Positions 1 to 5,320 of a stretch of DNA of 7,520 bases are shown here, piece after piece. The stretch is taken from the NCBI GenBank assembly GCA_030617485.1, contig JAUWVK010000072.1:1-7520 (forward strand), in the 5' to 3' direction. A model generated the notes under the pieces. The model saw nothing but the letters and a program-made list of their open reading frames with translations. It had not been told where the DNA came from and searched no databases. The first letter of the stretch is position 1; the number at the start of each line of letters is the position of its first letter. The stretch is from Gammaproteobacteria bacterium (GTDB lineage Bacteria; Pseudomonadota; Gammaproteobacteria; SZUA-152). Made by a program: the position numbers and the translations under genes.

Positions 1-777
1 ATCCTTAAAAAAGGCCTGCATTTCAGTCCAGGATTGATGGTCTGCTTTTTCGTTATATTGCAGCGGTAATTTGAAGCGTTTCCCATAAGAGTCGGCGTCC
101 GGATTTGTGAAACTGTGTTTGGCGCCGGGATAATTAATGAATTTGAAATCAACGCCGGCTGCTCGCATTTCCTTTTTGAATCTATCGATAGTTTCGGTTT
201 TTACGAAGGGGTCAGCAGCGCCATTGAGAACCAAAACCTTGCCTTTGATGTCGCCCTTTTTTGCGGGGTTTGGTGTGCCCGGGTTGCCATGAAAGCTGGC
301 GACACCATCCAGGTTAACGCCCATGCGTGCCATTTCCAGCACCACGCTGCCGCCAAAGCAATAACCAATGGCGGCTATTTTGTCTGGATTGGTGCTGGAT
401 TCAGCCTTTAGTAGTTCCATCGCTGCCAGAAACCGGGCTTTGGCTGCAGGCATGTTTTTACGGACTTCCCCCGAAAATTTTCCGGCGTCTTCGGGGTGGT
501 CGGCGGTTTTACCATTGCCGTACATATCGACTGCGAGAGCGGTGTAGCCCAGTTCCGCCAGCATGCGGGCGCGTTTGCGGGCGTAATCGTTATGCCCCCA
601 CCATTCGTGAACCACAAGAATCCCCGGACGAGGCCCGGATTTTGCCGTATCAACAGCCAGATAACCCTTTAGCGTCGTGTTTCCGGCGCGGTAGCTGACT
701 TCTTTTCCCATAATTTCTGCCCATGCTGGCAGTGTAGAAAAGGTGAATAATAAGAAAATGGCAGCGATTTGCTTCAT
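1..777 (-). CDS. Exported dienelactone hydrolase family protein (3' end cut by window edge)
   Basis: The minus strand reads open from an ATG at 777 to the left edge, giving 259 residues without a stop; family length suggests only a few C-terminal residues are missing. Residues 1-20 form a signal peptide (Lys after Met, hydrophobic stretch, ending Ala-Trp-Ala before Glu21), so a periplasmic location is likely. The rest is an alpha/beta hydrolase of the DLH family: HEWWG at 57-61 (Glu58 matches the active-site Glu of DLH), nucleophile elbow GYCFGG at 138-143 with Cys140, Asp189 in GAADPF, and His221 in AKHSF. The full Cys-Asp-His triad is present, so it should be an active hydrolase of esters or lactones; the true substrate cannot be told. 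A Shine-Dalgarno-like AAGGA lies 7 nt upstream of the start. It is divergent from hslV and its neighbours give no pathway clue. The family call is firm; a role in chloroaromatic breakdown is not implied. Confidence 0.93.
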   Translation of the reverse strand, partial: MKQIAAIFLLFTFSTLPAWAEIMGKEVSYRAGNTTLKGYLAVDTAKSGPRPGILVVHEWWGHNDYARKRARMLAELGYTALAVDMYGNGKTADHPEDAGKFSGEVRKNMPAAKARFLAAMELLKAESSTNPDKIAAIGYCFGGSVVLEMARMGVNLDGVASFHGNPGTPNPAKKGDIKGKVLVLNGAADPFVKTETIDRFKKEMRAAGVDFKFINYPGAKHSFTNPDADSYGKRFKLPLQYNEKADHQSWTEMQAFFKD

Positions 778-784
778 GGTGATA

Positions 785-789
785 TCCTT
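785..789 (-). promoter_or_regulatory. Ribosome binding site of the DLH-family gene
   Basis: On the minus strand AAGGA lies 7 nt before the ATG at 777 and follows a run of A. It supports this start over the longer reading that begins near 832, which is in a different frame and has no homology. Confidence 0.6.
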
Positions 790-876
790 TTTTTGTTGGA
801 GAGAGCAGTTCCTTCATTGCCGACAATATCATTTTGATGAGATGTTAGATATTCGCTGATTGGACGATTATTGATG

Positions 877-882
877 TAAAAT
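877..882 (+). promoter_or_regulatory. Possible -10 element for hslVU
   Basis: TAAAAT differs from the sigma70 -10 consensus at one base and would place transcription start near 889, about 50 nt before the hslV start. No good -35 hexamer lies at the right distance. It sits inside the 161-nt region between divergent genes, which must hold promoters for both sides. It partly overlaps the right arm of a 6-bp dyad (CTGATT at 856-861, AATCAG at 880-885). The call rests on sequence likeness only. Confidence 0.25.
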
Positions 883-912
883 CAGAGGTCTGTCTTCACG
901 TTTAGTATTCGC

Positions 913-927
913 ATGAAAAGCACATAG
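913..927 (+). other. Four-codon upstream reading frame ahead of hslV
   Basis: ATG AAA AGC ACA TAG reads as Met-Lys-Ser-Thr-stop, and its stop codon overlaps the first bases of the hslV ribosome binding site (AGGAA, 926-930). No Shine-Dalgarno sequence precedes the ATG, so it may be chance. If translated, terminating ribosomes would cover or hand over at the hslV start. Confidence 0.15.
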
Positions 928-930
928 GAA
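926..930 (+). promoter_or_regulatory. Ribosome binding site that fixes the TTG start of hslV
   Basis: AGGAA ends 8 nt before TTG at 939. No ATG or GTG in this frame lies just upstream of the conserved N-terminus, so this site is the main evidence, beside homology, that hslV starts at a TTG codon. Confidence 0.65.
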
Positions 931-938
931 TTCAAATT

Positions 939-1484
939 TTGGAACAATATCGCGGCACTACGATTCTCTCCGTACGCAGAAATGGCCAGGTGGTCATCGG
1001 CGGTGACGGTCAGGTGTCCTTTAACAGCACCATATTGAAAGGCAATGCCCGTAAGGTGCGACGTCTATATCATGAAAAAGTGATTGCCGGATTTGCAGGC
1101 GGTACGGCCGATGCCTTTACGCTTTTTGAGCGGTTTGAAGGCAAGCTGGAAAAACATCAGGGTAATCTAACCCGGGCAGCTGTTGAGCTGGCAAAGGATT
1201 GGCGCACCGATCGCATGTTACGTCGTCTTGAAGCACTGTTATCGGTGGCGGATGAAACGACTTCCCTGGTGATATCCGGCAATGGTGATGTGATTGAACC
1301 CGAGTTTGATGTTATCGCCATCGGTTCCGGTGGTTCATTTGCAGAATCCGCTGCGCGGGCGCTGATGGAAAATACGGAACTGGATGCGCGAACAATATGT
1401 GAAAAAGCTCTGGGTATTGCTGCCAGTATTTGTGTGTATACCAACGATCAATTCACTATTGAAGTGTTAGATGGTTCTGAATAG
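939..1484 (+). CDS. hslV: ATP-dependent protease proteolytic subunit HslV (ClpQ)
   Basis: Threonine peptidase of the proteasome-like HslVU complex: two stacked hexamers that degrade unfolded cytoplasmic proteins fed by HslU. The 181-residue product begins with a six-residue propeptide ending at Gly6, so Thr7 of the TT pair becomes the N-terminal nucleophile after cleavage. Other family residues are in place: Asp23 in GGDG, Lys39 in ARKVRR, and Ser130 in GSGG, equal to Asp17, Lys33 and Ser124 of the mature enzyme. The segment around 50-62 ([13 protein letters not shown]) is near-identical to the Escherichia coli protein as I remember it. The start is TTG, with AGGAA 8 nt upstream; E. coli uses ATG directly before the Thr pair, whereas a short propeptide like this is common in other proteobacteria. 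hslU follows 63 nt downstream, so the two are almost surely one transcript. No sigma32-type promoter was found upstream. Confidence 0.98.
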   Translation: MEQYRGTTILSVRRNGQVVIGGDGQVSFNSTILKGNARKVRRLYHEKVIAGFAGGTADAFTLFERFEGKLEKHQGNLTRAAVELAKDWRTDRMLRRLEALLSVADETTSLVISGNGDVIEPEFDVIAIGSGGSFAESAARALMENTELDARTICEKALGIAASICVYTNDQFTIEVLDGSE

Positions 1485-1547
1485 TTCAATATTTTTTAGA
1501 CCAGAAACAAGCTGACAAATCGACAACCAAATTATTTAGAGAAGCTC

Positions 1548-2894
1548 ATGTCGCAAATGACACCCAGAGAAATTGTCCAGGAACTGGATAAACATATTAT
1601 CGGCCAATCCGATGCCAAGCGTGCCGTTGCGATTGCCTTGCGTAATCGCTGGCGTCGATCACAGGTGTCTGACGACTTAAAGAATGAAATCACTCCAAAA
1701 AATATTCTGATGATTGGTCCCACTGGCGTGGGTAAAACTGAAATTGCTCGTCGATTGGCCAGGCTTGCCAATGCGCCTTTCGTCAAAGTAGAGGCCACCA
1801 AGTTTACCGAGGTGGGTTATGTCGGGCGTGATGTGGAATCCATTATTCGTGACCTGGTGGATATTTCTATAAAACTTACACGTGAAGTGGCAGTACAAAA
1901 AGTACGTTTTCGTGCTGAGGAATCTGCCGAAGATCGCATCCTTGATATTTTGTTACGCCCGGCAAGAAGTTCAGGTATTGGTTTTAATAGTGAGCCTGAA
2001 CCAATGAGCGAGTCGGATTCAGCCACACGACAAAAATTCCGTAAAAAATTACGGGAGGGTGAGCTTGATGACAAGGAGATTGAGGTGGAACTTGCCGCCA
2101 GTCATGTTGGTGTGGAAATTATGTCGCCACCAGGCATGGAAGAGATGACCAGTCAGTTACAGGGCATGTTTCAAAATATGGGCTCATCACGCACCAGCAC
2201 CCGTAAATTAAATATTAAGGATGCCTTTAAGCTATTAACTGATGAAGAAGCAGGAAAGCTGCTGAACGAAGATGATATTAAGCAGCAGGCAGTGGATAAC
2301 GTTGAGCAAAATGGCATTGTGTTTCTGGATGAAATGGACAAAATTTGTAAACGTGGTGAAACCAGTGGGCCGGATGTATCGCGTGAAGGTGTTCAGCGTG
2401 ATTTGTTGCCGTTAGTAGAAGGCACAACCGTATCCACCAAATACGGTATGGTGAAGACGGATCATATTTTATTTATTGCCTCCGGAGCTTTTCATCTGTC
2501 CAAACCTTCCGATCTTATTCCTGAACTGCAGGGGCGATTGCCGATTCGCGTGGAATTAAGCGCTCTTAGCGCTGAAGATTTTATGCGCATTTTGACAGAG
2601 CCCGATGCTTCGTTGACCGAACAGTATAGTGCTTTGCTGGAAACGGAGGGTGTGAGTTTGACGTTTGCTGAGGATGGCATAGCCCGTATTGCCGAAGTGG
2701 CATGGCAGGTGAATGAGCGCACTGATAATATTGGCGCGCGACGCCTGCACACGGTGATGGAGCGTTTGCTGGAAAAAATATCTTTTGGTGCGGCAGATAA
2801 AAGTGGTGAAACGGTCCAGGTAGATACAGCATATGTTGATGAGCAGGTCGGTAAGCTTGCCAAAGATGAAGATTTGAGCCGCTACATCTTGTAA
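1548..2894 (+). CDS. hslU: ATP-dependent protease ATPase subunit HslU (ClpY)
   Basis: AAA+ unfoldase that docks on HslV and threads substrates into it. Its 448 residues match the family length (443 in E. coli). Visible in order: N-terminal TPREIV and HIIGQ (5-20), Walker A GPTGVGKT (57-64), pore loop GYVG (90-93), the inserted I domain roughly 110-240, Walker B with acidic pair Asp261-Glu262 (FLDEMDKI, where FIDEIDKI is usual), the conserved [16 protein letters not shown] block (273-288), arginine finger Arg330 in LQGRLPIR, and sensor-2 GARR (396-399). The C-terminal EDLSRYIL is the tail that inserts between HslV subunits and activates them. ATG at 1548 (Met-Ser-Gln-Met) matches the E. coli start; the second Met at 1557 is a possible alternative, and the upstream AGAGAAG is only a weak ribosome site. 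Nothing is broken, so an active complex with the upstream HslV is expected. Confidence 0.98.
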   Translation: MSQMTPREIVQELDKHIIGQSDAKRAVAIALRNRWRRSQVSDDLKNEITPKNILMIGPTGVGKTEIARRLARLANAPFVKVEATKFTEVGYVGRDVESIIRDLVDISIKLTREVAVQKVRFRAEESAEDRILDILLRPARSSGIGFNSEPEPMSESDSATRQKFRKKLREGELDDKEIEVELAASHVGVEIMSPPGMEEMTSQLQGMFQNMGSSRTSTRKLNIKDAFKLLTDEEAGKLLNEDDIKQQAVDNVEQNGIVFLDEMDKICKRGETSGPDVSREGVQRDLLPLVEGTTVSTKYGMVKTDHILFIASGAFHLSKPSDLIPELQGRLPIRVELSALSAEDFMRILTEPDASLTEQYSALLETEGVSLTFAEDGIARIAEVAWQVNERTDNIGARRLHTVMERLLEKISFGAADKSGETVQVDTAYVDEQVGKLAKDEDLSRYIL

Positions 2895-2912
2895 AAGAAA
2901 GTATGAGCAGAT

Positions 2913-2928
2913 GGTTTCAATAGAAACC
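2913..2928. repeat. Perfect 6-bp inverted repeat after hslU
   Basis: GGTTTC and GAAACC flank an AATA loop 18 nt beyond the hslU stop. It could fold into a small RNA hairpin at the end of the hslVU message. No run of T follows, so it does not fit an intrinsic terminator; an mRNA 3'-end stabiliser, an attenuating site or a protein-binding dyad remain possible. Confidence 0.5.
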
Positions 2929-2939
2929 GCAATAAGAAA

Positions 2940-2956
2940 TTTAATTGATAATTAAA
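2940..2956. repeat. Perfect 7-bp AT-only inverted repeat upstream of the DUF971 gene
   Basis: TTTAATT and AATTAAA flank GAT. The dyad is followed by AT-rich sequence up to the DUF971 gene. As RNA it would be weak; as DNA it could be an operator or merely AT-rich promoter sequence. It overlaps the candidate -35 hexamer at 2945-2950. Confidence 0.35.
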
Positions 2957-2972
2957 AAATAATTTAGATAAA
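2945..2972 (+). promoter_or_regulatory. Candidate sigma70 promoter for the DUF971-ubi genes
   Basis: TTGATA (2945-2950, five of six consensus bases) and GATAAA (2967-2972, four of six) are 16 nt apart in an AT-rich stretch between hslU and the DUF971 gene. Transcription would start only about a dozen bases before the DUF971 ATG, leaving just enough leader for the ribosome site. Read-through from hslVU is an equally good way to express these genes. Confidence 0.28.
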
Positions 2973-2981
2973 TGAGTTCGT

Positions 2982-2985
2982 GGAG
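2982..2985 (+). promoter_or_regulatory. Ribosome binding site that fixes the DUF971 start
   Basis: GGAG lies 6 nt before ATG 2992. The in-frame GTG at 2980 overlaps this site and would put the ribosome site inside the coding region, so the ATG is preferred. Confidence 0.7.
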
Positions 2986-2991
2986 AAAAGT

Positions 2992-3354
2992 ATGACCTCA
3001 TCACCAAGACCAACCGATATAAACCTTCATCAACAATCCAGAGTGCTGGAAATCAGTTTTGATGATGGCAGTAAATTTGAATTGCCGTGCGAATATTTAC
3101 GTGTTTATTCCCCTTCGGCTGAAGTTCGCGGGCATGGTCCAGGAGAAGAAATATTGCAGCTAGGCAAGGAGGAGGTAAATATCACCGCCATTGAGCCTGT
3201 TGGTAATTATGCTGTTCAGCTGGAGTTTGATGATGGCCACAATACCGGCATTTATTCATGGGATACCTTGTACATATTAGGTTCTAATCAAAAAGAAATG
3301 TGGGCGGAATATCTGGATCGTTTGGAAAAGGCAGGCCACAAGCGCAAAACCTGA
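2992..3354 (+). CDS. DUF971 protein (gamma-butyrobetaine hydroxylase-like N-terminal domain)
   Basis: A 120-residue cytoplasmic protein made almost wholly of one DUF971 (GBBH-like N) domain. The marks are LPCEYLR (31-37), [12 protein letters not shown] (40-51), the VGNYAV segment (70-75) and [11 protein letters not shown] (80-90). In eukaryotic gamma-butyrobetaine hydroxylase the related domain precedes the oxygenase domain and binds zinc through three Cys and one His; here only Cys33 and a few His are present, so that zinc site is not complete, and there is no catalytic oxygenase domain. Function is unknown. Its place directly after hslVU and before ubiE is what I recall from Pseudomonas and relatives, which may hint at a link to protein quality control or quinone/oxidative metabolism, but this is inference. 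ubiE follows after 56 nt. No signal peptide or membrane segment is seen. Confidence 0.88.
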   Translation: MTSSPRPTDINLHQQSRVLEISFDDGSKFELPCEYLRVYSPSAEVRGHGPGEEILQLGKEEVNITAIEPVGNYAVQLEFDDGHNTGIYSWDTLYILGSNQKEMWAEYLDRLEKAGHKRKT

Positions 3355-3410
3355 TCAGCCTATATATAAATAAATGTATAACTAGACGACTAACTAACAG
3401 CAGGCAGGTT

Positions 3411-4199
3411 ATGAGTAATTCGCAGGGAAATCAGAACAACGGCAACAGTAATGGCAGCCAGGACACCACACACTTTGGTTACGAAGAAGTGCGGAAACAG
3501 GATAAGGCTGGAAAAGTTGCCGGGGTGTTTCATTCGGTGGCCTCAAATTATGACGTGATGAACGATGTTATGTCGATGGGCATTCATCGCTTGTGGAAGC
3601 GGTACACGATTGAAATGAGCGGCGTGCGTTCTGGGCAACGAGTGTTGGACATTGCTGGCGGTACCGGGGATCTGGCTGCTAAATTTTCTGAGCTGGTTGG
3701 GGAAACAGGCGAAGTCGTGCTGGCGGATATCAATGAGTCCATGCTGGAGGTGGGTCGAGAACGTTTGGTAGATCGTGGCGTGCTGGCCAATGTGAATTAC
3801 GTGCAGGCGAACGCAGAAGTATTACCTTTCCCGGATAATCATTTTGACTGCATCACCATTGCCTTTGGCTTGCGCAATGTCACCGATAAAGATGCTGCGC
3901 TGCGTTCTATGTTGCGTGTACTGAAACCAGGCGGTCGTTTGCTGGTGCTGGAGTTTTCCAGGCCGGTTGTACCAGCTCTTGGGAAACTTTATGACGTCTA
4001 TTCTTTCAAATTATTGCCGTTAATGGGCAGGATTATCGCTAAAGATGATTCCAGTTATCGTTATCTTGCCGAATCTATTCGGATGCACCCGAAACAGGAA
4101 GAGCTACTGGCAATGATGCAGGAAGCAGGATTTGAGCGTTGTGAATACTTTAATCTCAGCGGTGGTGTTGTTGCCCTGCATCGTGGATATAAGTTTTAA
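3411..4199 (+). CDS. ubiE: Ubiquinone/menaquinone biosynthesis C-methyltransferase UbiE
   Basis: SAM-dependent methyltransferase that adds the ring C-methyl group in ubiquinone synthesis (and converts demethylmenaquinone to menaquinone where that pathway exists). The 262 residues align along their length with E. coli UbiE (251). Seen in order: THFGYEEV (20-27), [17 protein letters not shown] (39-55), SAM motif [11 protein letters not shown] (78-87), Asp106 in LADINESM, the conserved [10 protein letters not shown] (152-161), [13 protein letters not shown] (171-183), and [12 protein letters not shown] (216-227). The family C-terminus VALHRGYKF is intact. The first 17 residues are an Asn/Gly/Ser/Gln-rich tail not found in E. 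coli. ATG 3411 is chosen over an in-frame GTG at 3300 that would run deep into the DUF971 gene; AGCAGG lies about 6 nt upstream of it. It heads the group ubiE-RDD-ubiJ-ubiB. Confidence 0.98.
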   Translation: MSNSQGNQNNGNSNGSQDTTHFGYEEVRKQDKAGKVAGVFHSVASNYDVMNDVMSMGIHRLWKRYTIEMSGVRSGQRVLDIAGGTGDLAAKFSELVGETGEVVLADINESMLEVGRERLVDRGVLANVNYVQANAEVLPFPDNHFDCITIAFGLRNVTDKDAALRSMLRVLKPGGRLLVLEFSRPVVPALGKLYDVYSFKLLPLMGRIIAKDDSSYRYLAESIRMHPKQEELLAMMQEAGFERCEYFNLSGGVVALHRGYKF

Positions 4200-4208
4200 T
4201 ATTCCAAA

Positions 4209-4679
4209 ATGAAAGACTTATCCTATCCTATCTACGCAGGATTTTGGCGACGGATTGGCGCAGCGCTTGTGGATAGTCTTATTTTTTCACTGTTGTTTGG
4301 TTTAGTGCTTGGGCCTACTTTTGTTAATGCGTCGCTGTTTACGCTTGAAGGTTTGTCGCGCAGTGGGCTCACTATGCTGTTCACCGTTGGCTTCTGGATA
4401 AATTTTGTTGGTACGCCGGGTAAATTATTGCTGGGTTGCCAGGTAGTGGATGCTGATAGTTTTGAGGTTATGAATACCAGGCAAGCATTTATTCGTTTTG
4501 TGGCCTATCTGGCTTCCATGCTTCCGCTGATGCTGGGGTTTTTGTGGATTGCGAAAGATGCACGTAAACAGGGCTTCCACGATAAAATTGCTAATACGGT
4601 TGTGTTGTATAACGCCAATATTGAAGCGGATGATGAATCTCGAAAAAGCCTCAATCAGCTAATGGGTGAAGCCCGGTGA
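4209..4679 (+). CDS. RDD-family inner-membrane protein within the ubi operon
   Basis: A 156-residue protein with three likely membrane helices (about 18-38, 53-70 and 94-115) and a hydrophilic C-terminal tail (136-156). RDD marks are visible: GFWRRIGAALVD (11-22) with Arg14/Arg15 and Asp22, GTPGKLLLG (68-76), and the closing KDARKQGFHDKIANT (116-130) with Asp125. RDD proteins are poorly understood; one has been reported as a Na+/H+ antiporter, most have no assigned role. The start lies 9 nt after the ubiE stop with no clear Shine-Dalgarno sequence, so translation may depend on ribosomes finishing ubiE. Its stop overlaps the ubiJ GTG start by four bases. In E. coli ubiE is followed directly by ubiJ, so this gene is an insertion relative to that order. 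A role in anchoring the Ubi complex or in quinone handling is possible but unproven. The family call is firm, the function open. Confidence 0.9.
   Translation: MKDLSYPIYAGFWRRIGAALVDSLIFSLLFGLVLGPTFVNASLFTLEGLSRSGLTMLFTVGFWINFVGTPGKLLLGCQVVDADSFEVMNTRQAFIRFVAYLASMLPLMLGFLWIAKDARKQGFHDKIANTVVLYNANIEADDESRKSLNQLMGEAR
4664..4679 (+). promoter_or_regulatory. Translational coupling junction RDD/ubiJ (GTGA overlap)
   Basis: The ubiJ start GTG (4676-4678) overlaps the RDD stop TGA (4677-4679). GGGTGA at 4664-4669, whose GGTGA matches part of the 16S anti-Shine-Dalgarno complement, lies 6 nt before the GTG. The nearby ATG at 4680 is out of frame, so GTG is the start. The arrangement favours termination-reinitiation and matched output of the two proteins. 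Confidence 0.7.
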
Positions 4680-5320
4680 ATGAACTGCCAACCGCTATCG
4701 CCGCGATTCTTGAATCGGCCATTAACCAGGTTCTTCGGCTGGATCCCGATACTGTTGAACAGATGCAGCAGTTGCAGGGAAAAGTTATTGCCGTCGAGCT
4801 GCTTGGTTTGAATGTCACGTTATATCTGGTGCCGCAGGAAGAAAGCTTAAATGTCTTTGGTCATTTTGAGGGAGAGCCAGACACGGTTTTACGTGGTACA
4901 CCGATAGCGATGGCAAAAATGGGGCTGATTAAAAATGCAGGTGATGCATTATTTGAGGGTGACGTAGAAATTAGTGGTGATGTTGAGCTAGGCCAGCAGT
5001 TTCGCGAAATCCTTGATGGGCTTGATATCGACTGGGAAGAACATCTTTCACATATAACGGGTGATATTGTTGCGCACAAAGTGGGTAATCTGGCCCGCGG
5101 AATTTTTGGCTGGGGTAAACGCACTTCGGAGATTCTGGGTCAGGATGCGGCTGAGTATCTTCAGGAAGAAAGTCGCGAATTGCCTAATCGTCGAGAAGTG
5201 GATGGCTTCCTAAAAAATATAGACACTCTACGTTCTGATGTAGATCGGCTGGATATGCGTGTCTCTCGATTAGGTGACCGGTTAAAAGATCGGTTAAACA
5301 ATGAGGGTAAACGCTCGTGA
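4676..5320 (+). CDS. ubiJ: Ubiquinone biosynthesis accessory factor UbiJ (SCP2 domain)
   Basis: UbiJ is a non-catalytic lipid-binding protein that, with UbiK, is needed for the soluble Ubi complex in which the late ubiquinone intermediates are modified. The 214 residues compare with 201 in E. coli. Residues about 10-115 form an SCP2-like domain ([19 protein letters not shown] at 35-53; [17 protein letters not shown] at 93-109). TGDIVAHKV (128-136) corresponds to the conserved TGDIAAE-type segment of UbiJ. Residues about 173-208 are charged and heptad-like, rich in RL pairs ([18 protein letters not shown], 190-207), and predict a coiled coil suited to pairing with UbiK. UbiK itself is not in this window. 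The GTG start overlaps the RDD stop, and the stop overlaps the ubiB start. Its place between ubiE and ubiB supports the name, although sequence likeness to E. coli UbiJ is modest. Confidence 0.93.
   Translation: MNELPTAIAAILESAINQVLRLDPDTVEQMQQLQGKVIAVELLGLNVTLYLVPQEESLNVFGHFEGEPDTVLRGTPIAMAKMGLIKNAGDALFEGDVEISGDVELGQQFREILDGLDIDWEEHLSHITGDIVAHKVGNLARGIFGWGKRTSEILGQDAAEYLQEESRELPNRREVDGFLKNIDTLRSDVDRLDMRVSRLGDRLKDRLNNEGKRS
5279..5298 (+). repeat. Short direct repeat in the ubiJ coiled-coil end
   Basis: CGGTTAAA occurs at 5279-5286 and 5291-5298, twelve bases apart, encoding successive Asp-Arg-Leu-Lys / Asp-Arg-Leu-Asn units. It is the DNA trace of the heptad-like C-terminus and not a mobile or regulatory repeat. 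Confidence 0.5.
5303..5320 (+). promoter_or_regulatory. Translational coupling junction ubiJ/ubiB (GTGA overlap)
   Basis: The ubiB GTG (5317-5319) overlaps the ubiJ TGA (5318-5320), the same GTGA arrangement as at the upstream junction. GAGGG at 5303-5307 is 9 nt before the start. Confidence 0.72.

Noticed and set aside
115..698. Two plus-strand open frames (115-411 and 327-698)
   Set aside because: They lie antisense to the DLH-family gene, whose minus-strand translation carries a signal peptide and full catalytic motifs; the plus-strand products resemble nothing I know.
408..832. Suspected frameshift in the DLH-family gene, because short minus-strand frames cover parts of it
   Set aside because: Direct translation from ATG 777 is uninterrupted to position 1; the shorter frames are in other phases.
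778..938. A sigma32 heat-shock promoter upstream of hslV, as known in E. coli
   Set aside because: No CTTGAA-like -35 with a CCCCAT-like -10 could be found in this region.
1157..2863. Minus-strand open frames opposite hslV and hslU
   Set aside because: They are shadows of the strongly conserved plus-strand genes; their products are serine- and arginine-rich without recognisable domains.
2913..2939. Intrinsic terminator for hslVU
   Set aside because: The hairpin is short and AT-containing, and is followed by an A-rich, not T-rich, stretch.
2980..2991. GTG 2980 as start of the DUF971 protein
   Set aside because: It overlaps the GGAG ribosome site of ATG 2992, has no ribosome site of its own at good spacing, and adds residues outside the conserved domain.
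3300..3410. N-terminal extension of UbiE to GTG 3300
   Set aside because: It would overlap the DUF971 gene by 55 nt and add 37 residues absent from UbiE proteins; ATG 3411 is near the family start.
5000..5320. A small RNA at the 3' end of ubiJ, like EsrE of E. coli
   Set aside because: The sequence is well explained by coding for the UbiJ C-terminus and I saw no internal promoter-hairpin-terminator arrangement.
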